Positions 54,501 to 62,527 of a DNA stretch of 64,000 nucleotides are shown piece by piece. The notes beneath the pieces were generated by a model. The model saw only the letters and a program-made list of their open reading frames with translations, had not been told where the DNA came from and did no database searches. The position numbers and the translations under genes are program-made. The stretch spans positions 1 through 64,000 of the forward strand of contig CAYJBY010000004.1 in NCBI GenBank assembly GCA_964368645.1. Reading direction: 5' to 3'. Numbering within the stretch: position 1 is the first letter of the stretch; every line of letters begins with the position of its first letter. This stretch comes from JAEDHM01 sp964368645 (GTDB taxonomy: Bacteria; Bacillota; Clostridia; Christensenellales; CAG-1252).

Positions 54501-55071
54501 ATTGGCGCAGAACGAGAACGTCAACGTATTGGTTCTTGACACCGAGCTGTACAGCAACACCGGCGGTCAATCCTCCAAGTCCACTCCTACCGCTTCTATC
54601 GCTAAGTTCGCCGCAGGCGGCAAGCGCACCAAGAAGAAGGATTTAGGTATGATGGCAATGAGCTACGGTTACGTTTACGTTGCACAGGTATCTATGGGCG
54701 CATCTCCTGCACAGTTCCTTAAGGCAATTCTTGAGGCTGAAGCTTACGACGGTCCTTCCCTTATCATCGCTTACGCTCCTTGTATCAATCAGGGACTTAA
54801 GGATATGGGTAACAGCCAGATCGAAGAGAAGAAGGCTGTGGACTGCGGTTACTGGCAGTTATACCGTTACAACCCCGCGGCGGCAGAGGGTACCAATCCC
54901 TTCTCCCTTGACAGCAAGGAGCCCGTTGGCGATTATCAGGAGTTCTTACTCTCCGAGAACCGTTACGCTCAGTTGGTCAAGATTACCCCCGACGCTAACA
55001 AGCTGTTCAAGATGAACGAGGAGGACGCTAAGTCCAGATACGCCGGCTATAAGAAACTTGCCGACAAATAA
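51544..55071 (+). CDS. nifJ: pyruvate:ferredoxin (flavodoxin) oxidoreductase
   Basis: A 1175-residue single-chain PFOR, oxidising pyruvate to acetyl-CoA and CO2 with reduction of ferredoxin. The N-terminal domain has YPITPSSPMAE; two 4Fe-4S clusters lie at CIQCNQCAFVCPHAAI and CLGCKVCVNAC (about residues 690-760). The TPP domain has CAGCGETPYVKV, GGDGWAYDIGYGG and TELYSNTGGQSSKSTP. Length and order match the homodimeric enzymes of anaerobes. AGGAGGT lies a few bases before ATG 51544. Codon use is noticeably more biased than in neighbours, as expected for a very highly expressed gene. Confidence 0.97.
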   Translation: MSITKTVDGNTAASHAAYAFSEVAAIYPITPSSPMAEVADEWSVQGQKNIFGQQLRLAELESEAGAAGAVHGSLCAGALTTTFTASQGLLLMIPNMYKIAGELLPCVFHVSARALAAHALSIFGDHADVMACRQTGFAMLASASVQEVADLAIVAHLATLKSKVPFIHFFDGFRTSHEVSKIQLQDYADIAKLVDMKDIEDFRARALNPEHPVQKGTAQNPDIYFQNREAANSYYDAVPAIVKTMMRKVSKLTGRNYDLFDYVGAPDAKKVIVVMGSGCDTVEETVNYLAKQGVKVGAIKVRLYRPFSVKDFVKKIPATCKYLTVLDRTKEPGSLGEPLYLDVVAALREAKVEGINVLCGRYGLGSKEFTPSMVNAIYQNMKRGGINHFTVGINDDVTFKSLTVTESINAAPAGAKSCMFYGLGSDGTVGANKNSIKIIGDHTNKFAQGYFAYDSKKSGGITISHLRFGDTPIQSPYLIDHADFIACHNQSYVLRYDMLSSIKDGGTFLLNSIWSAEDMEAQLPASMKNAIARKHVKFYTLDGLKVLEQVGAKRGVNTVMQAAFFKLADIIPYADAERYMKEAIKKTYGKKGDAVVNMNYACVDNAIANLIEVKYPESWATTTEGAAPVALADSEYFRDFINPILAQKGDELPVSAFEADGVVPTATTRYEKRGVSAFVPKWIPENCIQCNQCAFVCPHAAIRPVLQKSETLADKPANFVTKAATGVAGYEYRMQVSPMDCLGCKVCVNACIAKEKALVMVPFAEAQANDEANWDYADKLPETDAPIKRDNVKGSQFNKPLFEFSGACAGCGETPYVKVITQMFGDRMIIANATGCSSIYGGSAPTCPYAKNDAGHGPAWANSLFEDNAQFGFGMNLAVTTRRKALKSKVEELKALLAEAPACEHTTNAVALCDAWLNTMNDAAASKKASAELLSMVEACKDCGCKADDLCKAIYADRDCLTKKSMWIFGGDGWAYDIGYGGLDHVLAQNENVNVLVLDTELYSNTGGQSSKSTPTASIAKFAAGGKRTKKKDLGMMAMSYGYVYVAQVSMGASPAQFLKAILEAEAYDGPSLIIAYAPCINQGLKDMGNSQIEEKKAVDCGYWQLYRYNPAAAEGTNPFSLDSKEPVGDYQEFLLSENRYAQLVKITPDANKLFKMNEEDAKSRYAGYKKLADK

Positions 55072-55552
55072 TCGTCATAGAGAACACATAAGACAATTGA
55101 CCGCCGCCGCTTTAACCAAGGTTATGCGAGGTTGAGGATAGGCAGAGGTTCGATTAACAAAAGAAAACTCCAAGGTTCGCCTTGGAGTTTTTTTATGCGC
55201 GGATAGTTATATCACGACCGACTTTCTTTCTATACACTTGCTTTTTTCGACGGCTATCGCGCGTGGCGCACGTTGCGCGCGCGTACCTATAATATCCTAG
55301 GTTTGCGCTTAACCCAAACATGCTAAACTGAACCTAGTTGAACCTAATTGAACTCTCGCAATACTGTGTTACAGCATTGCACTTATACATAACTCAACTT
55401 AACCCCTTTTAATCCAATTGAACCGACGTAAGTACACTAAGGTAAAGCTTATCGAAACTGTCAAAGAAATAATTTTCGTATTTTCTCAAAAAGGTTGGGA
55501 CAGTTTGCCGAGTTTCGCGTTAATTAGGTATAACGGTCAATGAGGAGGATTT
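55072..55552. other. intergenic region with short repeats
   Basis: No gene. After the PFOR terminator there is a GC-rich, near-palindromic run of GCGC words (about 55258-55288), then AACCTAGTTGAACCTAATTGAACT-like words (split here: AACCTAGTTG, AACCTAATTG) and related TTAACCC, TTGAACC words to about 55430. Low-complexity drift is the simplest reading. Confidence 0.5.
55164..55194 (+). terminator. PFOR terminator
   Basis: AAAACTCCAAGG, TTCG loop, CCTTGGAGTTTTTTT: a textbook intrinsic terminator. Confidence 0.92.
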
Positions 55553-57172
55553 ATGAAAAAGTGTATAACGGCAATCGTTTTGATAATGAGCTTGCTTTTG
55601 ACGGTAGGCTTAACAGCTTGCGGCAACACATACAAATACGACCAAATGGGAAGCGGTGTGGGCGTTCTTGCGCCTAATGACGCAATAATTGTAAATGAAA
55701 ACGGCTATGAGAATTATAAGAAAGCTATCGATAGTGCGCAAGCGGAATACGTCAAGCAGCTTCAAAACGCAGGTATAGCGATTGGCGGCGATACCTATAC
55801 GGGCATAATCGAAAACGGATTTGTTTCCTCCGCCGAAACTCCCGACAGTTATTTTTCCATTGACGCTAACACGGCAAGTTATCCCAAACTCCGCAGTCTT
55901 ATCAACAACGGCTACAGTATCGATAAGGACGCGGTTCGCGTGGAGGAAATGCTCAATTATTTTAACTACGAGTACGACACTCCCGACGACGGCTCAATTC
56001 TTTCTCTGACCTCATCGGTGTTCGATAATCCTTACAATAGGGAAACCAAGCTATTGACGTTGGGCTTAGCGGCACAGAAGGTCGAGGTCAGCAATGTACG
56101 CAACAATCTGGTTTTCTTAATTGACGTCAGCGGCTCTATGTTCGGCGAGGACAGACTCGGCTTGGTGCAGAACGCCTTTAAGTTGCTGACCGAGAACCTA
56201 AACGACGAGGACAGAATCTCCATTGTGACCTACGCAGGCAGTGAAAGAGTCGCGTTAGACGGAGCCTACGGTTACGAAAAGGACAAGATTAACGCCGTTA
56301 TCACCGACTTGGAGTCAGGCGGCTCCACCGCAGGCGGCGCAGGTATCAATTCGGCATACGCCTTAGCGGAAAAGTATTTTATCGCCAACGGCAACAACAG
56401 AGTGATACTGGCTACGGACGGAGATTTTAACGTAGGCGTATCGGACGTTGAAGGACTGAAAACGCTAATCGGCGCAAAACGCGAAACGGGGGTTTTCTTC
56501 TCGGCTTTCGGCGTTGGTTACGGCAATTATCGGGCGGAGTCAATGGAAGCAATGGCGTTGGCAGGCAACGGCACGTACAGCTATTTAGACAGTATCGCCG
56601 AGGCAAGACGCGCTCTCGTACAGCAGATAGGCGGTACGCTTATAACCGTTGCCAAGGACGTTAAGGCAGGGATAACCTTTGATCCCCAATACGTTGACAG
56701 CTACCGACTTGTGGGCTACGAGAACAAGCTGATGAGTGAGGAAGAGTTTAACGACGTTAAGACGGACGCAGGGGAGTTGGGCAGCGGTCATACCTCTACG
56801 GTGGTCTATGAGCTTAAGCTAAAAGACGCCGCGCTTACCGATAACGCGGCAGGCGGCACGACCTTGGCAGGCAGTCTGGGCAAGGTGATTATCCGCTACA
56901 AGGAGCCTAACGCCGCCGAGAACGCGGAATCCAAGGAACTTCAACTGCCTATAGCCGCCGACAGCTACCGTATGGAGCTAAACGATAACGACAAATTCGT
57001 TTCCGCAGTGGTGGCGTTTGCGTTAGTCCTCCGCAATTCGGTCTATAAGGGTGACGCGAATATTCAAACGGTGCTTTCTCTGCTTGACGGTCAGGATTTT
57101 GCAGACTGTGAGGATCGGGCAGATTTCAAGGAGACGGTCAAAGCCTACGCGAACGCCTATCCGAAAGAGTAA
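55553..57172 (+). CDS. lipoprotein with von Willebrand factor A domain (YfbK type)
   Basis: A 539-residue lipoprotein; LTAC places the lipid Cys at 23. An N-terminal domain (about 85-165; RVEEMLNYFNYEYDTPDDGS) is typical of YfbK-like proteins. The VWA domain (about 182-365) has the MIDAS motif LIDVSGSM and later STAGG and ATDGDFNVG. A C-terminal DUF3520-like domain (about 370-535) ends the protein. It is probably a metal-dependent adhesion or scaffold protein on the cell surface. AGGAGG precedes the ATG, and a terminator follows. Confidence 0.9.
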   Translation: MKKCITAIVLIMSLLLTVGLTACGNTYKYDQMGSGVGVLAPNDAIIVNENGYENYKKAIDSAQAEYVKQLQNAGIAIGGDTYTGIIENGFVSSAETPDSYFSIDANTASYPKLRSLINNGYSIDKDAVRVEEMLNYFNYEYDTPDDGSILSLTSSVFDNPYNRETKLLTLGLAAQKVEVSNVRNNLVFLIDVSGSMFGEDRLGLVQNAFKLLTENLNDEDRISIVTYAGSERVALDGAYGYEKDKINAVITDLESGGSTAGGAGINSAYALAEKYFIANGNNRVILATDGDFNVGVSDVEGLKTLIGAKRETGVFFSAFGVGYGNYRAESMEAMALAGNGTYSYLDSIAEARRALVQQIGGTLITVAKDVKAGITFDPQYVDSYRLVGYENKLMSEEEFNDVKTDAGELGSGHTSTVVYELKLKDAALTDNAAGGTTLAGSLGKVIIRYKEPNAAENAESKELQLPIAADSYRMELNDNDKFVSAVVAFALVLRNSVYKGDANIQTVLSLLDGQDFADCEDRADFKETVKAYANAYPKE

Positions 57173-57211
57173 AAAAACTACAAATTTTCTTCTAAAATCC
57201 GCATATTACGG

Positions 57212-57240
57212 AAACAGTCGCGTTAAACGGCTGTTTTTGT
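57212..57240 (+). terminator. terminator of the VWA gene
   Basis: AAACAG(T)CG pairs with CG(G)CTGTTT and is followed by TTGTTT. It lies directly before the ecfS promoter. Confidence 0.7.
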
Positions 57241-57269
57241 TTGCGCAAGGGTGAAAATAGTGTTATAAT
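57241..57269 (+). promoter_or_regulatory. promoter of the ECF S-component gene
   Basis: TTGCGC (57241-57246), 17-base spacer, TATAAT (57264-57269), 27 bases before the start. Confidence 0.65.
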
Positions 57270-57295
57270 GGCAAAAACCAATTAGGGAGGCAGAT

Positions 57296-57994
57296 ATGGC
57301 TGTCAAAAAGAAAGTGGATACCAAAAAGCTGGTTATTCTGGCACTTATGCTGGCATTGACAATCATTTTCTGTTTTGTGCCGATAAGCTTCGGCCCCGTG
57401 ACTTTGGCGCTTATGATACTTCCCACCTTGATAGTGGCGCAGACTGAGGACTTGGGCACTACGGCGATTTTGGGCTTTTTTCTGGGCATAGTCAACTATA
57501 TCGCTTGGTTTACCACCAAGGCGGCGTTGCTTTTGGCTCCTATTTTCCAAAATCCCTTGGTGTGCATTCTTCCCCGCGTAATGATAGGTATTGCGGCGTG
57601 GCTTTTGCGTAAGGGGTTGGGGCGGCTTCTGCTGAAGGCGAAATACGAGGTGACGGAGGACGGTAAGGAACGGCTTACCAACAAGGCGTACCTAGTGTCT
57701 ATGGAGCAGATTATCGTAGTGGTTTCTACCGCTGTCGGCGTGTTGGTCAACACGGTTTTCGTAGGACTTTTCACGCTCATATTCTATAACAATACGGTTT
57801 TAAGCACCAGCACCACCATCAACATAGAGTTTGTAATGGCTTGGTTCGGACTTAATTTTTTGATTGAGGTTATATCCTTTTCGCTGATTACGCCTACCAT
57901 CGTTTTCGCTCTGCGGAAAGCGAAGCTAGTCGCACCGGAGACGTACCACCGCGCGGTGAAAAAGCCCGATACCGCTCTCGGCGACAACCTTTAA
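57296..57994 (+). CDS. ECF transporter S component
   Basis: A 232-residue membrane protein with about six helices, of the energy-coupling-factor S-component type. LVILALMLALTIIF opens with the Ala/Leu-rich first helix that docks on EcfT, and GPVTLALMILPTLIVAQ and GFFLGIVNYIAWF follow. An extended cytoplasmic loop (LKAKYEVTEDGKERLTN) lies in the middle. The vitamin is unknown; no riboswitch is visible to indicate one. AGGGAGG precedes the ATG. The ATPases and EcfT follow at 58142, so a group II module with a dedicated or shared S subunit is likely. Confidence 0.88.
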   Translation: MAVKKKVDTKKLVILALMLALTIIFCFVPISFGPVTLALMILPTLIVAQTEDLGTTAILGFFLGIVNYIAWFTTKAALLLAPIFQNPLVCILPRVMIGIAAWLLRKGLGRLLLKAKYEVTEDGKERLTNKAYLVSMEQIIVVVSTAVGVLVNTVFVGLFTLIFYNNTVLSTSTTINIEFVMAWFGLNFLIEVISFSLITPTIVFALRKAKLVAPETYHRAVKKPDTALGDNL

Positions 57995-58105
57995 GAAGGG
58001 AAGCTAAGGGGCGCGGACGGATTTTTTATCCCTTTTCTGCTAATATTACGGAGAATTCGCCTCGGGCGCAGGTTTATAGCCTGAGGAAAAGCATGCACAT
58101 ACGTT

Positions 58106-58134
58106 TTACTTTTTCAGGTAAGACGTGATATAAT
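58106..58134 (+). promoter_or_regulatory. ecfA1 promoter, probably giving a leaderless mRNA
   Basis: TTACTT (58106-58111), 17-base spacer, TATAAT (58129-58134). The ecfA1 ATG starts seven bases after the -10 box, and there is no Shine-Dalgarno sequence. Confidence 0.55.
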
Positions 58135-58141
58135 CATAGCT

Positions 58142-58984
58142 ATGTTAGCTTTGGAATTACGAAACGTCGGTTTTGAATACGCGGTTGAGGGCGAAACGCC
58201 TGTCAACGCCCTCAAGGGCGTTTCTTTTTCTGTTGAGCAGGGCGAATTTGTTTGCATATTGGGCGCGAACGGCAGCGGTAAAAGCACTCTTGCCAAGCTC
58301 CTTAACGGACTTTTGACGCCTACCGTCGGCACGGTGCTTGTTTTCGGCAAGGACACCACCGACGACACCAAGGGCGGTATTTACGAAATTCGCAGTAAAG
58401 TGGGTATGGTTTTTCAGAACCCCGACAATCAGATGGTTGCAAGCATAATCGAGGACGACATAGCTTTCGGCCCCGAAAATCTCGGCATTGACCGCGAGGA
58501 AATCGGCAGACGTATCGACTGGGCGCTTAAGGTCACGGGTATGACGGAGTTTCGCCGTCACACGCCCTACAAGCTTTCGGGCGGTCAAAAACAGCGCATT
58601 GCCATCGCCTCCGTACTTGCAATGAAGCCGCAGGTTTTGGTGCTTGACGAGTCAACCGCTATGCTTGATCCGCAGGGACGTCGGGAGGTTATGGAGGTTT
58701 TGACAACCCTGAACCGCAACGAGGGAATGACCGTTCTTCACATTACACACCATATGGAGGAGGCGGAGGAAGCCGACCGCGTTTTGGTTATGAACGAGGG
58801 CAGACTGACCTTTGACGGTACGCCCAAGCAACTGTTTTTCGACAAGGACACGGTTGCCGCGTCCGATTTGGAATTACCCGTATTATACGATATAATCGAC
58901 AGACTTAAGGCTGTCGGATTCGACGTTCCCGAGGACGTTGCCGACGAGAAAGGTCTGGCGGAGGCTATATGGAAATCGAAGTAA
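58142..58984 (+). CDS. ecfA1: ECF transporter ATPase EcfA1
   Basis: A 280-residue ABC ATPase. Walker A GANGSGKSTLAK (about 40-51), Q-loop FQNPDNQMV, signature LSGGQKQRIAIAS, Walker B VLVLDESTAMLDP and the switch His in ITHHMEEAEEADRV are intact. The DESTAMLDP form and the C-terminal extension fit EcfA1. It pairs with EcfA2, whose start overlaps its 3' end by 16 bases, and with EcfT to energise vitamin uptake by S components. Confidence 0.96.
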   Translation: MLALELRNVGFEYAVEGETPVNALKGVSFSVEQGEFVCILGANGSGKSTLAKLLNGLLTPTVGTVLVFGKDTTDDTKGGIYEIRSKVGMVFQNPDNQMVASIIEDDIAFGPENLGIDREEIGRRIDWALKVTGMTEFRRHTPYKLSGGQKQRIAIASVLAMKPQVLVLDESTAMLDPQGRREVMEVLTTLNRNEGMTVLHITHHMEEAEEADRVLVMNEGRLTFDGTPKQLFFDKDTVAASDLELPVLYDIIDRLKAVGFDVPEDVADEKGLAEAIWKSK

Positions 58985-59832
58985 GGGATTTAAGCTACGT
59001 TTACGGTAAGAAAACCCCTTACGAAAAGAGGGCTCTTGACAATTTAAACATTTCGGTGGAGAAAGGGGAATTTTTGGCTATAGTCGGTCATACCGGCAGC
59101 GGCAAAAGTACCTTCGTTCAGCACCTCAACGGACTGATAAAGCTTACCGAGGGCAAAATTCAGATTTTGGATATCGATTTGACCGCCAAAAAACCCGATT
59201 ATAAGCGGTTGCGTACCTCTGTCGGTATGGTGTTTCAGTATCCGGAATATCAGCTTTTTGACGAAACGGTGGCTAAGGACGTGGCTTTCGGACCTCGTAA
59301 TATAGGTCTTGACAAGGACGAGATTGAGCGTCGCGTGCGCCGCGCAATCGAGCTGGTGGGTTTAGATTACGACGAGGTTGCGGAAAGGTCGCCCTTCGAG
59401 CTTTCGGGCGGTCAAAAACGCCGTGCCGCCATTGCAGGCGTTATTGCGATGGAACCTAAGATACTGGTTCTTGACGAGCCGACCGCAGGCTTGGATCCCA
59501 AGGGTAAAAGAGATATTATGAGCCTCGTGCGCCGTCTTAAAGAGGAGATGTGCCACACGGTTATTATGGTTTCCCACGATATGGATTTGGTGGCGGAAAC
59601 GGCAACTAAGGTCGCCGTCTTCAACAGCGGCAAGCTTGCCGCCTATACCACGCCGCAGGAGCTTTTCAGCGACAGAGCCGCCCTTTTGGAATGGGGCTTG
59701 GATATACCCGAAGCGGCTAAGGTCGCCGAGGAACTTCGTGCCTTGGGTATGAAGCTTTCGCCCGATTGCATCACCGCCGAAAAACTGGTTGCCGAGCTGA
59801 GCGCGTACAGGGGAGGGAACCGTAATGAATAA
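58969..59832 (+). CDS. ecfA2: ECF transporter ATPase EcfA2
   Basis: A 287-residue ABC ATPase. Walker A GHTGSGKSTFVQ, Q-loop FQYPEYQLFDETV, signature LSGGQKRRAAIAG, Walker B ILVLDEPTAGLDP and switch His in MVSHDMD are intact. The Q-loop YPEYQLF is typical of EcfA2. It overlaps ecfA1 by 16 bases and ecfT by eight. Confidence 0.96.
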   Translation: MEIEVRDLSYVYGKKTPYEKRALDNLNISVEKGEFLAIVGHTGSGKSTFVQHLNGLIKLTEGKIQILDIDLTAKKPDYKRLRTSVGMVFQYPEYQLFDETVAKDVAFGPRNIGLDKDEIERRVRRAIELVGLDYDEVAERSPFELSGGQKRRAAIAGVIAMEPKILVLDEPTAGLDPKGKRDIMSLVRRLKEEMCHTVIMVSHDMDLVAETATKVAVFNSGKLAAYTTPQELFSDRAALLEWGLDIPEAAKVAEELRALGMKLSPDCITAEKLVAELSAYRGGNRNE

Positions 59833-60661
59833 TATTTCCTTCGGACAGTACTACCCCTCCGACTCCGCAGTCCATCATCTTGATCCAAGACTTAAGCTGC
59901 TTTTAATGCTTGCTTATATCATACTTATTTTTTTCATTGACAGCTTTAGTTCTTACGCAATATGCGCTATTTTTGTATTGACGATCACCCTTATTGCCAA
60001 GATTCCTCTCCGCACCCTTTTTAAGAGCGTCAAGGCGGTTTTGGTACTGGTGATTTTTATCAGTATAATCAACGTACTGTTTTACAAGAGCGACGCCGCT
60101 CCGCTTTGGGGTTGGTGGAAAATCAATATTTATTTGGACGGTATCCTGTTCGCGCTGAAGATGGCTCTGCGCCTGATTCTGTTGGTTTTAGGACCTGCGC
60201 TTATGACATTTACCACCACACCGATGGAACTGACCGACGGCTTGGAAAGTCTGCTTTCCCCTCTCAAGGTTATTAAGGTTCCCGTTCACGACATCGCAAT
60301 GATAATGAGTATCGCCCTGCGTATGATTCCTGCGCTTATGGAGGAGACGGGCAAAATCACTATGGCGCAAAAGGCAAGGGGCGCAGACTTAGACACAGGC
60401 AGTCTTGCGAAACGCGCCAAGGCTTTGGTTCCCGTGCTTGTACCCTTGTTCGTGGGGGCTTTCCGCCGCGCGGACGAGCTTGCTCTGGCTATGGATTCCA
60501 GATGCTATAACGCCACTCCTCACCGCACGAAATATAAGCTCCTGCATTTCGGTTGGGGCGATTTGGCGGCTTTTCTGTTTTTCGGCGTTTATATCGCGCT
60601 TATCGTAATGAATATCCATTTGTACGACCTTGACTCGCTGATATGGGGCTTGTTCGTATGA
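59825..60661 (+). CDS. ecfT: ECF transporter transmembrane subunit EcfT
   Basis: A 278-residue protein with membrane helices near 25-60, 70-90, 105-130 and 250-275. The coupling helices have AQKARGADLD (ARG motif) and ALAMDSRCYN, the second motif in the SRCY form. It links the ATPase pair to the S component. The ATG is preceded by GGGAGGG and overlaps ecfA2; its TGA overlaps the truA ATG by four bases, giving the ecfA1-ecfA2-ecfT-truA order common in Firmicutes. Confidence 0.95.
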   Translation: MNNISFGQYYPSDSAVHHLDPRLKLLLMLAYIILIFFIDSFSSYAICAIFVLTITLIAKIPLRTLFKSVKAVLVLVIFISIINVLFYKSDAAPLWGWWKINIYLDGILFALKMALRLILLVLGPALMTFTTTPMELTDGLESLLSPLKVIKVPVHDIAMIMSIALRMIPALMEETGKITMAQKARGADLDTGSLAKRAKALVPVLVPLFVGAFRRADELALAMDSRCYNATPHRTKYKLLHFGWGDLAAFLFFGVYIALIVMNIHLYDLDSLIWGLFV

Positions 60662-61392
60662 GAAGAATAGCCGCAACGGTAGAATACCGCGGTACAGCTT
60701 ACTGCGGTTGGCAAAGACAAAAAAACGGTATGAGCGTTCAGCAGGCTATGTCCGACGCCTTCTTTAAGCTTTGCGGCGAGAGGGTAACGCTCCACGGAAG
60801 CGGAAGAACGGACGCAGGAGTACACGCCTTGGGGCAGGTAATCCACTTTGACACGGCGTCCACAATACCTGCGGACAAGCTGCCTTACGCTTGGAATACC
60901 GTACTGCCTCCCGACATTCGGGTTAAGGAAGCCCACGAGGAGAGAGCGGATTTTAACGCCCGTTTCGACGTCAAACGAAAGACCTATGCTTACAAATTCT
61001 ATACCTCCTGTCATTCCAGTCCTCTGAAAATCGATACGGCTTGCCATATACCGACGGAACTGGATTACGGGGCTATGTGCCGCGCGGCGAAGCTTTTTGA
61101 GGGAACTCACGATTTTAAGGGCTTTCAGGCGACAGGCGGTCACGTTAAAACCACAGTGCGCACGATATACTCCGCCAAGGTCATTAGGGACGGAGAGGAT
61201 TATACTCTAGAGATATGCGGCAACGGTTTTTTGTACAATATGGTACGGATAATCGCAGGCACGATAGTTTACGTGGGCAAGGGCAAAATCCCTGCGGAGT
61301 CTATTCCCGAGATTATCGACAGCTGTGAGCGCAAAAGAGCGGGGATAACCCTGCCGCCCTACGGCTTGTACCTCAAGCAGGTGGAATATTAA
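60658..61392 (+). CDS. truA: tRNA pseudouridine synthase A
   Basis: A 244-residue TruA making pseudouridine 38-40 in the tRNA anticodon arm. The catalytic Asp is in GSGRTDAGVHALGQ (about residues 48-61). VEYRGTAYCGWQRQ at the N terminus and GNGFLYNMVRIIAGT at the C-terminal half are conserved. The ATG overlaps the ecfT stop, so translation is coupled; a longer in-frame start at 60643 lies inside ecfT. Confidence 0.96.
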   Translation: MRRIAATVEYRGTAYCGWQRQKNGMSVQQAMSDAFFKLCGERVTLHGSGRTDAGVHALGQVIHFDTASTIPADKLPYAWNTVLPPDIRVKEAHEERADFNARFDVKRKTYAYKFYTSCHSSPLKIDTACHIPTELDYGAMCRAAKLFEGTHDFKGFQATGGHVKTTVRTIYSAKVIRDGEDYTLEICGNGFLYNMVRIIAGTIVYVGKGKIPAESIPEIIDSCERKRAGITLPPYGLYLKQVEY

Positions 61393-61407
61393 GCGAGAAT
61401 GATATTT

Positions 61408-61427
61408 GGATTTTCTTAACAAAATCC
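61408..61427. other. hairpin after truA
   Basis: GGATTTT pairs with AAAATCC around a six-base loop, just before the ribosomal-protein promoter. There is no T run, so it is at best a weak terminator. Confidence 0.3.
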
Positions 61428-61437
61428 GAAAAATTGT

Positions 61438-61466
61438 TTGACATTTACCCCATAATATATTATATT
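61438..61466 (+). promoter_or_regulatory. promoter of rplM-rpsI
   Basis: TTGACA (61438-61443), 17-base spacer, TATATT (61461-61466). The leader of about 105 bases contains the hairpin GCGG/CCGC (about 61521-61538) and ends with GGAGG. It could be an autoregulatory r-protein leader, as known for L13 operons in Firmicutes, but I cannot confirm the motif. Confidence 0.7.
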
Positions 61467-61581
61467 ATTCTTTGTCTATGTACGGAATTCGGAACTAGCC
61501 CCTTCGAAGTCTGTATATGCAGCGGAATCCTGAACCGCCGCACCGGACGGATAACATTAGATAATAATTGGAGGATTTACC

Positions 61582-62010
61582 ATGAAATCATATATGGCAA
61601 AGCCCGAAACAGTTGAACGTAAGTGGTACGTTGTGGACGCAGAAGGTATGGTTCTCGGCAGACTCGCAAGCCAAGTGGCTTCCGTTTTGCGCGGTAAGAA
61701 CAAGCCCACCTTTACTCCTAACGTGGATACCGGCGATTACGTAATCGTTATCAACTGTAGCAAGGTTGTGTTTACAGGCAAAAAGATTGAACAGAAGTCT
61801 TATTATCATCATACCGGTTATGTCGGCGGACTTAAGGAAGAGACTCTTAAGGACGTTATGGTGAAGAAGCCCGAGTTTGCGGTAGCGCAGGCTATTAAGG
61901 GTATGCTTCCCAAGAACGCTCTCGGCAGAAAGATGTACACCAAGTGCCATCTGTATGCAGGTGCGGAACACGAGCAAAAGGCACAACAGCCTATTGAGCT
62001 TAAGTTTTAA
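61582..62010 (+). CDS. rplM: 50S ribosomal protein L13
   Basis: A 142-residue L13. ERKWYVVDAEGMVLGRLASQVA, GDYVIVINCSKVVFTGKK (split segments) and GMLPKNALGRKMYTKCHLYAG are conserved. GGAGG stands before the ATG. The usual partner rpsI follows by 14 bases. Confidence 0.98.
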   Translation: MKSYMAKPETVERKWYVVDAEGMVLGRLASQVASVLRGKNKPTFTPNVDTGDYVIVINCSKVVFTGKKIEQKSYYHHTGYVGGLKEETLKDVMVKKPEFAVAQAIKGMLPKNALGRKMYTKCHLYAGAEHEQKAQQPIELKF

Positions 62011-62024
62011 GGAGGTAGGATAAT

Positions 62025-62447
62025 ATGGCTACTACTAAGAAGACTGTTAAGAAAAAGGTACAGTATTGGGGTACCGGTCGCCGTAAGAAGGCGATTGCCA
62101 GAGTTCGTCTTATCCCCGGCGGAGAGGGCAACATCATCATCAACAAGCGTACAATCGACGAGTTTTTCGGCGGCTTAGAGGTTATGAAGACTATCGTTCG
62201 TCAGCCCCTTACCCTCACTGACAACACCGCGAAGTACGATATAGCCGTTAATGTCAACGGCGGCGGCTTTACCGGTCAGGCGGGTGCAATCCGTCACGGT
62301 ATCTCCAGAGCTTTGATATTAGCAGAGCCCGAGACCAAGGCTAAGATCAAGGCCGCAGGTTTCCTGACTCGTGATCCTCGTATGAAGGAGCGTAAGAAGT
62401 ACGGTCTGAAGAAGGCTCGTAAGGCTCCTCAGTTCAGCAAGAGATAA
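62025..62447 (+). CDS. rpsI: 30S ribosomal protein S9
   Basis: A 140-residue S9. YWGTGRRKKAIARVRLIPG and GQAGAIRHGISRAL are conserved, and the chain ends in the basic tail RKAPQFSKR, whose last Arg contacts P-site tRNA. A short Lys/Thr-rich extension precedes the core. AAGGAGG precedes the ATG. It forms an operon with rplM. Confidence 0.98.
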   Translation: MATTKKTVKKKVQYWGTGRRKKAIARVRLIPGGEGNIIINKRTIDEFFGGLEVMKTIVRQPLTLTDNTAKYDIAVNVNGGGFTGQAGAIRHGISRALILAEPETKAKIKAAGFLTRDPRMKERKKYGLKKARKAPQFSKR

Positions 62448-62470
62448 TCTTGCGGAGCAATCCGAATTTC

Positions 62471-62503
62471 AAAAGGCTTTCCATTACGGAAAGCCTTTTT
62501 TCG
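62471..62503. terminator. bidirectional terminator after rpsI
   Basis: AAAAGGCTTTCC pairs with GGAAAGCCTTTTTT around a short loop. The metallopeptidase gene converges from the other side. Confidence 0.9.
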
Positions 62504-62527
62504 TTGTTTGCTTATTATTGATATGCG

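Noticed and set aside
53767..54570. 267-codon minus-strand frame opposite PFOR
   Set aside because: It is produced by the strong codon bias of PFOR; the plus frame carries the TPP motifs and iron-sulfur cysteines.
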